Shown here in pieces: positions 49,927 to 58,619 of a stretch of DNA of 64,000 bases. The stretch is from the NCBI RefSeq assembly GCF_014384895.1, contig NZ_JACRSQ010000015.1, positions 27,318 to 91,317 of the forward strand, read 5' to 3'. Position 1 is the first letter of the stretch. Each line of letters begins with the position of its first letter. The stretch is from Bianquea renquensis. GTDB taxonomy: Bacteria > Bacillota > Clostridia > Lachnospirales > Bianqueaceae. Both the position numbers and the translations under genes were made by a program. Under the pieces are notes generated by a model. That model saw nothing but the letters and a program-made list of their open reading frames with translations, did not search any database and had not been told where the DNA came from.

Positions 49927-52306
49927 AGAATGGTTACCTGAACTGCTCTCTCCGGCAGGGGACATGGATTGTTTAAAGGCAGCTGTGGATGCAGGGTGCG
50001 ACGCCGTGTATCTCGGGGGCAGCCAATTTAACGCCCGACAGGGCGCGGGCAATTTTTCGGCTGAGGAGATGGAGGCGGCCGTTCGATATTGTACCCTTCG
50101 AGGGGTCAAGGCGTATTTGACTCTCAATACGCTGATAAAAGAAAGAGAATGGGAGCAGTTGGCGGCCTTTGTCGCGGAAATCGCAGGTATGGGATTCTCC
50201 GGCGTTATCCTTCAGGATTTGGGAGTGGCCATGTACCTGCGGCGCCATTTTCCAATGCTAGAACTCCATGCCAGTACACAGATGAGCGTTCATGATCAGG
50301 CCGGCGTGGAGTTTTTGAATACTCAGGGATTCCAGCGAGTCGTGCTTGCCAGAGAGATGACGCTGGATGAAATTCGCACTCTGCGGGCGCAAACGAGCAC
50401 AGAGCTAGAAGTCTTTATCCACGGGGCACTCTGTTACTGTTATTCAGGCCGGTGTCTTATGAGCTCGTTGATCGGAGGGCGGAGTGGAAATCGAGGTCGA
50501 TGTGCGCAGCCCTGCCGCTTACCATACGGATACGTGGATGTCCAGAAGAATGAAATCGAAGAGCCCGCCTATCGTTTGAATTTAAAAGACATGTGCTCAC
50601 TGGATTTTGTGGGGGATCTTGTGGCGAGCGGCGTTCACTCTCTAAAAATCGAGGGCAGGCTCAAGAGCCCCGCCTATGTTGCCGGTGTTACGGAGCTATA
50701 TCGCAGAGCGCTGGATTACTGTGGAGAGCACCATAGATCATATGTGGTTACGGCTGGGGATCGAGAACGATTGCAGCAGCTCTACAATCGCGGAGGATTT
50801 TCAAAAGGGTATTATTTCGGAAAAGAAGGAATGATTGACCTGGAGAATCCGAAACATAGCGGTCTCCTCGTAGGAACGGTAGCGAAAGTGAGAGGGCGGG
50901 AGGGACTTTGTCAGATTATGCCATTGCGGCCCCTGCACCCGGGAGACGTCATTGAGATCCGGACGAAAAAGCCACCCTATCCATCCTATCAGTTGAGACC
51001 GGAGAACGTGTCCGAGGTGGGGGCGTGCTGTATCCCCCTTAAAGCCGGTGTTGAGAAGGATCAGCAAGTCTTTCGCCTGACGGATGCTCAGCTGCTCCAT
51101 GCGCTGCGAGAGAAAAAAACGTCGCGGCGCCTCGGAGTATCCATGAGAGCAGTTCTCAAAAAGGGCATTCCCATGGAGTTAACGGTGACGCTGAGACAAC
51201 TCACCATAACTGTATGGGGAGCGGCTCCAGCGAAGGCTGAAAAACAGCCGATTACGGAGGATGACGTCCACCGCTCGCTATCGAAACTTGGCGATACGGC
51301 CTTCTATCTCGATGGGATGAGTGTCGAGATGGATTCGGATGTATTCGTGCCGGTCGCTGTGTTAAATCAATTGCGAAGAGATGCGGTTGAGAAGCTGGAG
51401 AGCCAGCTCACAGCGCGAAAGACTCTGTCCTTAGAGGCAACGGTGAAACCAGTCGCCGTGAGGACGAGCCCGGAGGCGCATCCCCCCTTTTTGGAAATCG
51501 AATTCTCCCGAGTCGAACAATTTCGCGCGATTCCTCCTGAATGTATTCCGTGGATTCGCAGGATTTTCCCGAGGATGGAACGAGTTATGCCGGAGGCGGC
51601 GGCGGAGATGCTGGCATGGGGGCAGACAAACCAAGTGGAGATCTGTCCAGTTCTTCCGGCTGTTAGCCAACAGCGAAATCGAGATGCGATGCGGACCTTA
51701 CTGCGAAGATGGATGGATGTCTGTGTGCAAGGCTATGCCGTTTGTCATGTAGGGCAGGTCAATCTGATTCTCGACCGGAATCAGCCGCTGCATTTAAATT
51801 TGGGATTTGGGATCCTGAATAAAGAACATGCCTGTTTTTGGCAGAGGCAGGGAGCCGTCTCCTTTCTCCTGTCTCCAGAACTGAACCTGCGAGAACTGAG
51901 GGATTTGGGGAGACCGGAAGGGGCATCAGCCCTTGTATATGGCCATATACCAATCATGGTAACAGAACAGTGCCCTGGAAGGGACGCTTCGGGATGCAGG
52001 GCGGAAACTGGGGCAGGAACTGTCTCAGCCTACCTCAAAGACCGGAAAGGTGCGCAGCTCCCTGTTGAGCGGCACTGTCGTTTTTGCTACAGCACCATCT
52101 ATAGCAGCGAGCCCATTTGGCTTGGTGATAAGCCGGAGGTTCTGCGGCATTTGCCTGTGGATGGACTTCGAATGTTTTTCTTAGAGGAAGCGCCGGAGGA
52201 AGTGAGCAGAACGCTCACTGCATATGCCCACGCATTGGAGGGAAAAGCAGCCCATAATGGACCATCTTCATATACACGTGGCCATTTCTTCAGGGGGGTG
52301 GAGTAA
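49919..52306 (+). CDS. U32 family peptidase with DUF3656-type C-terminus
   Basis: A 795-aa protein. The first 330 residues form the U32 domain: ELLSPAGDMDCLKAAVDAGCDAVYLGG, ELHASTQMSVHD, FIHGALCYCYSGRCLMSS, GGRSGNRGRCAQPCRLPY, with the cysteines that bind an iron-sulfur cluster in TrhP/RlhA proteins. Later regions hold a long linker and a second domain. Relatives hydroxylate tRNA or rRNA pyrimidines; older names call them collagenases. It is located between zapA and a SEDS gene as in many clostridia. Confidence 0.9.
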   Translation: MNREWLPELLSPAGDMDCLKAAVDAGCDAVYLGGSQFNARQGAGNFSAEEMEAAVRYCTLRGVKAYLTLNTLIKEREWEQLAAFVAEIAGMGFSGVILQDLGVAMYLRRHFPMLELHASTQMSVHDQAGVEFLNTQGFQRVVLAREMTLDEIRTLRAQTSTELEVFIHGALCYCYSGRCLMSSLIGGRSGNRGRCAQPCRLPYGYVDVQKNEIEEPAYRLNLKDMCSLDFVGDLVASGVHSLKIEGRLKSPAYVAGVTELYRRALDYCGEHHRSYVVTAGDRERLQQLYNRGGFSKGYYFGKEGMIDLENPKHSGLLVGTVAKVRGREGLCQIMPLRPLHPGDVIEIRTKKPPYPSYQLRPENVSEVGACCIPLKAGVEKDQQVFRLTDAQLLHALREKKTSRRLGVSMRAVLKKGIPMELTVTLRQLTITVWGAAPAKAEKQPITEDDVHRSLSKLGDTAFYLDGMSVEMDSDVFVPVAVLNQLRRDAVEKLESQLTARKTLSLEATVKPVAVRTSPEAHPPFLEIEFSRVEQFRAIPPECIPWIRRIFPRMERVMPEAAAEMLAWGQTNQVEICPVLPAVSQQRNRDAMRTLLRRWMDVCVQGYAVCHVGQVNLILDRNQPLHLNLGFGILNKEHACFWQRQGAVSFLLSPELNLRELRDLGRPEGASALVYGHIPIMVTEQCPGRDASGCRAETGAGTVSAYLKDRKGAQLPVERHCRFCYSTIYSSEPIWLGDKPEVLRHLPVDGLRMFFLEEAPEEVSRTLTAYAHALEGKAAHNGPSSYTRGHFFRGVE

Positions 52307-53764
52307 TTGTTCAATCTCTGCGTCAGTATTTCTCGTTTTATTTATATCATTCTTATGGGGATTTTTATCCTTTGTGGATATTATCTGTATTTGCGCCGTC
52401 CGTCAGAGCGAACGAGCAGAGAGATCTGCAATTATCAGACGGCGGCCATCATTCTATTTAATCTGCTATCCTTTGTGATCTTATTTTTTCACGAGTTGCA
52501 GGCCAATGACTGGCAATTTGGGGAGCCCATCTGGAATTTTTTAACGAAGATGGCAATGGCGGCGGGGTTTATGCTTGGCATGCATATTCTCTCCACAACC
52601 CTTCACCGGGGGACGAGCCGTCTCCTTTGGAACTGTGTTTTCATGTTGCTCAGCGTCAGTTTAGTCGTCCTATGGAGATTAAAAGCGTCCACCGCGATTG
52701 CGCAGATCTACTGGATGGGGATTTGTTTTCTTGTGGTCAATGTCGTCTTGTTGATCATGCGGCGGGACTGGGTATTTCGGATTCATAAGTGGATCTTTGC
52801 GGCCGGATGTTTGGGGCTGATCGTGCTGCCTTTCCTATTTCCCAATAAGCAGGGCGGATCTCTCAACTGGGTACAGATCCGATCCTTTGGATTCCAGCCT
52901 TCCGAGTTTGTAAAGATTGCCTTCGTCTTTTTCTTGGCCAAAGTCTATGGTCGCCAGTATAAATTTCGATCTCTGGTGGAAGCCACGGGCATGGTGGGGA
53001 TACTGGCGCTAGTCTTGCTCGTTCAAAATGATTTGGGAACGACACTCATATTCTGTGTCCTGTTTTTACTCTTGATCTACGATTACACCCAAAAGACTTT
53101 TATTCTTGTGGGGGGAATACTAGGTGCTTGCCTTGCGGCACTGGTCGCCTATAAATTATTTGGCCATGTGAGGACTCGAGTTTCGGCCTGGTTGAATCCG
53201 TGGTCGGATTTTGAGGGCGGCGGATATCAGATTGCCCATTCGCTGTTCGCCATCGTGAACGGTGGTTGGGTCGGCACGGGTTTGTTTCAGGGGTTGCCCA
53301 CATATATCCCCCATGTCCGCACAGATATGATTTTCGCCGCCATCGTTGAAGAATTCGGCGCAGTATTTGGGATTCTGTTGGTCATGATATACATGTTAAT
53401 CTTTCTCTTTATCATGGATACGGCGAAACGGGAAAAAGATCTCGTGCGCAGGGGCGTTGCCATGGGGTTTGGCATTCTCTATATGCTCCAGTCTTTTGTC
53501 ATCATCGGCGGCGTGATAAAACTGATACCGCTGACTGGCGTCACACTGCCCTTTATCAGCTATGGAGGGAGCTCGCTGCTCTCCAGTTTTCTGATACTAG
53601 GCGTTCTGCAATCTATGATTCGAATCCATTATATGGAAAGAAAGGAGGAATCATCTGGTGGGAAAGGACAACAAAGCTCAAAACAAGCCGTCAAAGCAAA
53701 AGAGCAAAAGGGGGCAAGAGATGACGCGATTCAAGATCCCTACGATTTCGACGGACCTTACTAA
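52307..53764 (+). CDS. SEDS family glycosyltransferase (FtsW/RodA/SpoVE)
   Basis: A 485-aa multi-pass membrane protein from TTG immediately after the U32 stop. SEDS motifs: NDLGTTLIF (with the catalytic Asp), HVRTDMIFAAIVEEFG, and LTGVTLPFISYGGSSLLSSF. SEDS proteins polymerise glycan strands with a partner PBP. The C-terminal tail is hydrophilic and overlaps the PBP start by 107 bases. Whether it acts in division, elongation or the spore (SpoVE role) is not shown by sequence. Confidence 0.92.
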   Translation: MFNLCVSISRFIYIILMGIFILCGYYLYLRRPSERTSREICNYQTAAIILFNLLSFVILFFHELQANDWQFGEPIWNFLTKMAMAAGFMLGMHILSTTLHRGTSRLLWNCVFMLLSVSLVVLWRLKASTAIAQIYWMGICFLVVNVVLLIMRRDWVFRIHKWIFAAGCLGLIVLPFLFPNKQGGSLNWVQIRSFGFQPSEFVKIAFVFFLAKVYGRQYKFRSLVEATGMVGILALVLLVQNDLGTTLIFCVLFLLLIYDYTQKTFILVGGILGACLAALVAYKLFGHVRTRVSAWLNPWSDFEGGGYQIAHSLFAIVNGGWVGTGLFQGLPTYIPHVRTDMIFAAIVEEFGAVFGILLVMIYMLIFLFIMDTAKREKDLVRRGVAMGFGILYMLQSFVIIGGVIKLIPLTGVTLPFISYGGSSLLSSFLILGVLQSMIRIHYMERKEESSGGKGQQSSKQAVKAKEQKGARDDAIQDPYDFDGPY

Positions 53765-55160
53765 GCGGATGGAAGGCCATACCTTTCGTGTCATCAAAGG
53801 GACCTTTTTGCTTCTCAGCATTCTCCTAATTGTTTGGATTGGAAAGTTAATCGTGTTCGATTCCAATACGATCAGTGTGAATGCCTATAATCCTCGGTTA
53901 GCGAAGCTGGAGGAGGGATATATTCGCGGTTCAATCCTGGATGCCGATGGGAATGTTCTGGCGTATACACAGATGAACGAGGCGGGGGAGAAGACTCGCG
54001 TATATCCCTACGGAAAAGTTTTCGCCCATGTCACGGGATATTCCGGGAAGACAAAAACGGGGTTGGAGCTTGCCATGAATACAGAACTGTTGTCAGCTTC
54101 CAGCTGGCTGGATACCTTGCGGAGTGCGGTGCGGGATACACCGGTACAGGGCTGCGATGTGGTGACAACCCTGCAGGCGGGACTTCAGGAAAAAGCATAT
54201 GCACTTTTAGGGGATTACAGCGGAGCTGTAGTCGTCAGCGAACCATCCACAGGCAAAATCTTAGCTTTAGTGTCGACACCAGCCTTTGATCCGAACACAG
54301 TGTTCAGTCAATGGGAGGAAGTGTCCCAAGATGAGTCATCTCCGCTCTTTCCAAGGGCAACCCAAGGAAAATATGCGCCGGGCTCAACCTTTAAGATTAT
54401 AACGAGCCTCGCTCTGTATCGAACGGATTCCGCGTGGCAGGACTATCGATATACCTGTGAAGGGGAAACGGTGTTAGGGAATACGACGCTCCCCTGTTTC
54501 GACCACACGGTTCACGGGGAGGAGTCAATCGGGGACGCCTTCGCGAACTCCTGCAATACGTTTTACGCAAATCTGGGACTCCATATTGGAGCGAAGTCCT
54601 TGCGTTCCTGTGCAGACAGTTTATTGTTTAATTCCAACATCGAGTTTGTTTTGCCTATTGCGCGCTCCTCCTTTCCCCTGTCGGAGGACGATACAGTGGA
54701 GATGGTTGGGGAAACCTCCATAGGCCAAGGGAAAACCATGGTTTCACCGTTTCATATGAATCTCATCACAAATGCGATTGCCAATGAAGGGATGGTCTAT
54801 GAGCCTTACATGGTGGACCGCGTGGTGACGAAAGAGGGGCAGCAGATATCGAAAAATCTGCCCAAACTCTATGGGGCGCTGCTTGAACCGCAGGAGGCGG
54901 CGTATCTGGAAGAGCTGATGGCGGGAGTCATAGAGAGGGGAACGGCCACATCCCTACAAAATTCGTACTGCGAGGTGTACGGAAAGACGGGAACCGCCCA
55001 GGTGGGGGAAGGCGAGGAGGCGCATTCCTGGTTTACCGGCTATACGAAAACCAATGGTTCGGTGGATATCGCAATCACCGTTGTGGTGGAACACGGCGCG
55101 GAGTCGAAACGGGCTGTGCCGCTCACCAAGGAGATTTTAGATTACTATTACAGCCGATAA
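53658..55160 (+). CDS. Class B penicillin-binding protein (transpeptidase)
   Basis: A 500-aa protein: GTG start with aaaggagg upstream (ATG at 53721 also has a site). N-terminal membrane anchor (TFLLLSILLIVWIGKLIVF), then a transpeptidase domain with Ser243-XX-Lys246 in GSTFK, SCN in NSCNTFYAN, and YGKTGTAQ. It is short, about PbpA size, and has only a small N-terminal domain. It pairs with the SEDS protein encoded upstream. Confidence 0.93.
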   Translation: MGKDNKAQNKPSKQKSKRGQEMTRFKIPTISTDLTKRMEGHTFRVIKGTFLLLSILLIVWIGKLIVFDSNTISVNAYNPRLAKLEEGYIRGSILDADGNVLAYTQMNEAGEKTRVYPYGKVFAHVTGYSGKTKTGLELAMNTELLSASSWLDTLRSAVRDTPVQGCDVVTTLQAGLQEKAYALLGDYSGAVVVSEPSTGKILALVSTPAFDPNTVFSQWEEVSQDESSPLFPRATQGKYAPGSTFKIITSLALYRTDSAWQDYRYTCEGETVLGNTTLPCFDHTVHGEESIGDAFANSCNTFYANLGLHIGAKSLRSCADSLLFNSNIEFVLPIARSSFPLSEDDTVEMVGETSIGQGKTMVSPFHMNLITNAIANEGMVYEPYMVDRVVTKEGQQISKNLPKLYGALLEPQEAAYLEELMAGVIERGTATSLQNSYCEVYGKTGTAQVGEGEEAHSWFTGYTKTNGSVDIAITVVVEHGAESKRAVPLTKEILDYYYSR

Positions 55161-55373
55161 TCTCTGATTTCGCTGCCTACCCCCTCAAATATTAAGTTAT
55201 GATTACAATTCTGAGATGAAGCCTGTAAAAACCGTGTAAATAGACGGGGGAAAGGATGTCGAAGTCGGGCAGTATCTTACAAAAATATGACGAAAAATGT
55301 CATGATGATATTGACGAAGGCTGAAAAACGTGGTAACGTATTACTATCCTTTTACAGACGAGGAGGTGAGAAG

Positions 55374-57854
55374 TTGTTAAAAGGATTCGTAAGACAAGGT
55401 ATTACATTTTTACTAGCATTCACCTTATTGGCGGGCTCTTTTCAGAGTGTGCTGGCTACAGAGGCAGCGGGCAATGAGGGCGGCGTCAACGGGACACAGG
55501 AGGAATCCTCTGCGATTTCCACTGTGGACGAATCCAGTATGGTGAATGGACAAGACAGTACGGAAGCACAGACAGAGAACAATGACAGTACAAATGAAAA
55601 TTCCTCCATTGACGATTCTGACATTTCCAACAATGAATCCAACGCAGTTTCCGATGAGTCCAGCACCCCAGAGGGAAATGAGGAGAGCCGTCAAAATGAG
55701 GACAGTATTCCGGAGGAGTCATCATCGAGTTTGGATGAGAACACGACCGGAGATTTGACAGATGTTCAGTCCGACGAGGCGCTGGTTGATAGAGCATTTG
55801 GCGAAGCGGAGGCGATCTTTGAGCCGGCCAGCCAGAATCTATTGACAGTCGCAAGCATGTCGCTGTTTAGCCTTTCTGCCAATTCGGACAGTTCCAGAAT
55901 GGGGCTTCGAGATGGAATCTCATTCCAAAAGCTGATCACGGATGAGAATAAGTATCCGGATCAGAATAATGTTCAGTACTTAGTCATTCATGACACAGGC
56001 AATACCAATAAGGGTGCCACGGCGATCAATCATTATTACTATTTTTTGAACAATGTCGGCCGAAGCGCCCACTACTTTGTCGATGACCATGAGGTGATTC
56101 AGATCATTGAGGACAAAGACGGAGCATGGCACTGTGGAGATGGGAAGGGACAGTATGGGATTACCAATACGAATTCTCTATCGATTGAAACATGTGTGAA
56201 TTCAGATGGGAATTATGAAGAAGCGATTCAGAATACCATCGATCTTGCCGCCTATTTGATGTACGTCTATGATCTTCCCATGGATCGTCTGGTTCGCCAT
56301 TATGACGCCAGCAGGAAGAATTGTCCGGCCCAGATGAATAAAGATGGGCAATGGACAGACTGGTATAATTTTAAAGCGGCTGTGGCCGCTAAGCTAAAGA
56401 CCTACGGACCATCCAGTTCTGATCCAGGCGATGAGGAGCCAGAGGATCCGTCGGAGGAGGCACCAGGGCGCCGGTACACATCAATTTTTGGCGAGTCGAC
56501 GGTCAGCGCTTCGGAGCTTATCGACGTCATTGTCAAGGTCAACCCAGATTTCAATCCGGAGATTGCCGAGGCCTATATTGAGATTGGAGCCAAATATGGT
56601 ATCCGCGGAGACATTGCGATCTGCCAGGCCATTTTGGAGACAGGATGGTTTAAGTATGGCGGGCAGGTACCAGCAAGCAGTAATAACTTCTGTGGTTTGA
56701 AGACAAGCAAGACTCAGACAGAGACAGAAGAATTCGCCGTGTTTGCAACCCCTCAGGAGGGCGTGGAAGCCCATATTCAGCATCTGTATGCCTATGCGAC
56801 GACAAAAGAACTTCCAGAGGGGACGACCTTGGTTGATCCTAGATTCCAGCTGGTCAACCGGGGATGTGCGACGTCCTGGGAGGATCTGTCAGGGCGCTGG
56901 GCGGTTCCGGGCTATAGTTTGGAAACGTATGCCAACATGGATGAGGCGAGAGAGTACCGCGACTCCTATGGAGACAAGATCGTCAAGTTGTATGAAAAAT
57001 CCATGAATGGCGTGGTGGATGGAGAGACACCGGATACTCCGGGACAGCGGCCGATTTTGCAGCAGGGGTCTCTTGGAACCTATGTAAAAGAGTTACAGAC
57101 GTTGCTGAATCAGTGGGGATATACCTGTGATGTCGATGGAAGCTTTGGACCTGCGACCCTAAAGAACGTGAAGACGTTTCAGACGGATCACGGACTGAGC
57201 GTGACGGGTGTGGTGGATGCGGCTACTTGGAATAAGCTGCTGGAGACACCGGCCACACCGGAGGAACCCACGACGCCGGAGAAACCCACGACGCCGGAGA
57301 AACCTACGACACCGGAGGAGCCCACGACGCCGGAGAAACCTACGACGCCGGAGGAGCCCACGACGCCGACCACCCCTGATGTATCAGGAAAACCGGTGTT
57401 GAGGAAGGGAAAGACTGGCAGTGCGGTTCGGGAGCTTCAGACGCTGCTGAACCAAAAAGGGTTTGCCTGTGATGTCGATGGAAGCTTTGGACCAGCAACC
57501 CTGGCGGCAGTTAAGGCTTTTCAGGCTGCCAATGGGCTTGCCGTCGATGGCAGTGTAGGCCCCGCGACATGGACGGCTCTTCTGAGTGGATCCAGCAGTT
57601 CCAACACAACGACGACCCCTTCTGTGACGACCCCAAATTCCAGTGCATCATCAAAACCGGTGTTAAGAAAGGGGAAGACGGGAAGCGCGGTTCGGGAGTT
57701 ACAAACGATTTTGAGAAACAAAGGATATAACATCAGCGTCGATGGGAGCTTCGGACCCGCGACACTGGCGGCGGTCAAGTCATTTCAGGCCGCCAATGGA
57801 CTTGCCGTTGACGGCAGCGTAGGCCCCGCAACGTGGGCGGCGCTGTTGGCTTAA
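55374..57854 (+). CDS. Secreted cell-wall hydrolase: amidase, glucosaminidase and three PG-binding domains
   Basis: The TTG at 55374, six bases after gaggaggtg, gives 826 aa with a signal peptide (FVRQGITFLLAFTLLAGSFQSVLA); a longer frame has none. After a Ser/Asn/Glu-rich region comes an Amidase_2 domain (about 55950-56400; VIHDTGN, HYDASRKNCPAQ zinc ligands), then a glucosaminidase domain (about 56490-57010; AICQAILETGWFKYGG), then three PG_binding_1 repeats separated by a TPEKPT linker. Two cleaving activities on one enzyme is like Atl autolysins but with a different plan. It could act in separation or mother-cell lysis. Confidence 0.93.
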   Translation: MLKGFVRQGITFLLAFTLLAGSFQSVLATEAAGNEGGVNGTQEESSAISTVDESSMVNGQDSTEAQTENNDSTNENSSIDDSDISNNESNAVSDESSTPEGNEESRQNEDSIPEESSSSLDENTTGDLTDVQSDEALVDRAFGEAEAIFEPASQNLLTVASMSLFSLSANSDSSRMGLRDGISFQKLITDENKYPDQNNVQYLVIHDTGNTNKGATAINHYYYFLNNVGRSAHYFVDDHEVIQIIEDKDGAWHCGDGKGQYGITNTNSLSIETCVNSDGNYEEAIQNTIDLAAYLMYVYDLPMDRLVRHYDASRKNCPAQMNKDGQWTDWYNFKAAVAAKLKTYGPSSSDPGDEEPEDPSEEAPGRRYTSIFGESTVSASELIDVIVKVNPDFNPEIAEAYIEIGAKYGIRGDIAICQAILETGWFKYGGQVPASSNNFCGLKTSKTQTETEEFAVFATPQEGVEAHIQHLYAYATTKELPEGTTLVDPRFQLVNRGCATSWEDLSGRWAVPGYSLETYANMDEAREYRDSYGDKIVKLYEKSMNGVVDGETPDTPGQRPILQQGSLGTYVKELQTLLNQWGYTCDVDGSFGPATLKNVKTFQTDHGLSVTGVVDAATWNKLLETPATPEEPTTPEKPTTPEKPTTPEEPTTPEKPTTPEEPTTPTTPDVSGKPVLRKGKTGSAVRELQTLLNQKGFACDVDGSFGPATLAAVKAFQAANGLAVDGSVGPATWTALLSGSSSSNTTTTPSVTTPNSSASSKPVLRKGKTGSAVRELQTILRNKGYNISVDGSFGPATLAAVKSFQAANGLAVDGSVGPATWAALLA
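57255..57362 (+). repeat. Six 18-bp coding repeats (TPEEPT/TPEKPT)
   Basis: Tandem 18-bp units encoding TPEEPT or TPEKPT six times between PG-binding repeats 1 and 2 of the hydrolase. Near identity implies recent slippage expansion. Confidence 0.93.
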
Positions 57855-57955
57855 AAGAGTAAACGATCGAGACCGAAAACTATCGTGATCATCCCAGCCC
57901 TCTACATTCCACTCAATCCAGTATATCGGTTAAGATAAAAATAGGTTAGAATGGA

Positions 57956-57985
57956 GATGACTCGCAACAGCGGGTCATCTTTTTA
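57956..57985 (+). terminator. Terminator after the hydrolase gene
   Basis: A 10-bp stem with one T-G pair (57956-57965 with 57970-57979), loop AACA, then TTTTT. Confidence 0.9.
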
Positions 57986-58018
57986 TAATTCTGAAGAGTC
58001 GAAGAAATTTCAAAATAC

Positions 58019-58047
58019 TTGAATTAATATCCAAAAAGCGTTATACT
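58019..58047 (+). promoter_or_regulatory. Sigma-A-type promoter for the Nudix gene
   Basis: TTGAAT (58019-58024), 17-bp spacer, TATACT (58042-58047), about 80 bases before the Nudix start. Confidence 0.65.
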
Positions 58048-58128
58048 ATACAGTATCGATTTGAATGTAGAACGGTTTTGAGACCGATAAAACACAAAAG
58101 GCAATCTGCCCCGGTTAGGAGGAACCGT

Positions 58129-58572
58129 ATGATAGAGGCAATCAGCTGCGGGGGTATCGTCATTTATCACGGGAAGATACTATTGCTATACAAAAACTAT
58201 AAAAATCGCTATTGTGGTTGGGTATTGCCCAGAGGCACCGTGGAAGAGGGTGAGGAATTTGCGCAGACAGCTGTGCGGGAAGTCAAAGAGGAAACAGGCG
58301 TTGACGCGCAGATTATAAAGTATATTGGGAAGAGCCAGTATTCGTTTCAGGGAACCAACGATGCGGTTCATAAAAGCGTCCACTGGTTTTTAATGAAATC
58401 CAGCAGTTTTTACTCGAAACCTCAAAAGGAGGAACATTTCCTAGATGCAGGCTATTATAAGTACCATGAAGCATATCATCTCTTGAAATACAGTGACGAG
58501 CGCCAAATGATGGAGAGGGCCTATCGAGAATATACCAGCATGTATCGCGGATATTCCAGGAAAAGGCGGTAA
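58129..58572 (+). CDS. Nudix hydrolase
   Basis: A 147-aa protein starting MIEAISCGGIVIYHG (aggagg at six bases). The Nudix box is complete: GTVEEGEEFAQTAVREVKEETGV at 36-58, with Gly, Glu and the REVKEE core. It hydrolyses a nucleoside diphosphate linked compound; the target is unknown. A longer frame to 58078 has no site. Confidence 0.9.
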   Translation: MIEAISCGGIVIYHGKILLLYKNYKNRYCGWVLPRGTVEEGEEFAQTAVREVKEETGVDAQIIKYIGKSQYSFQGTNDAVHKSVHWFLMKSSSFYSKPQKEEHFLDAGYYKYHEAYHLLKYSDERQMMERAYREYTSMYRGYSRKRR

Positions 58573-58619
58573 ACACTATAGAGAACAGCCAATATGAACA
58601 AATTGAAAGGATGGACCCT

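Noticed and set aside
55257..55263. TGTCGAA, an exact Spo0A box, before the cell-wall hydrolase
   Set aside because: A single 7-base match occurs by chance every few kilobases on either strand, and no promoter was seen at the right distance.
57255..57362. 18-bp repeats considered as a regulatory array
   Set aside because: They are coding (TPEEPT/TPEKPT) and lie inside the hydrolase gene.
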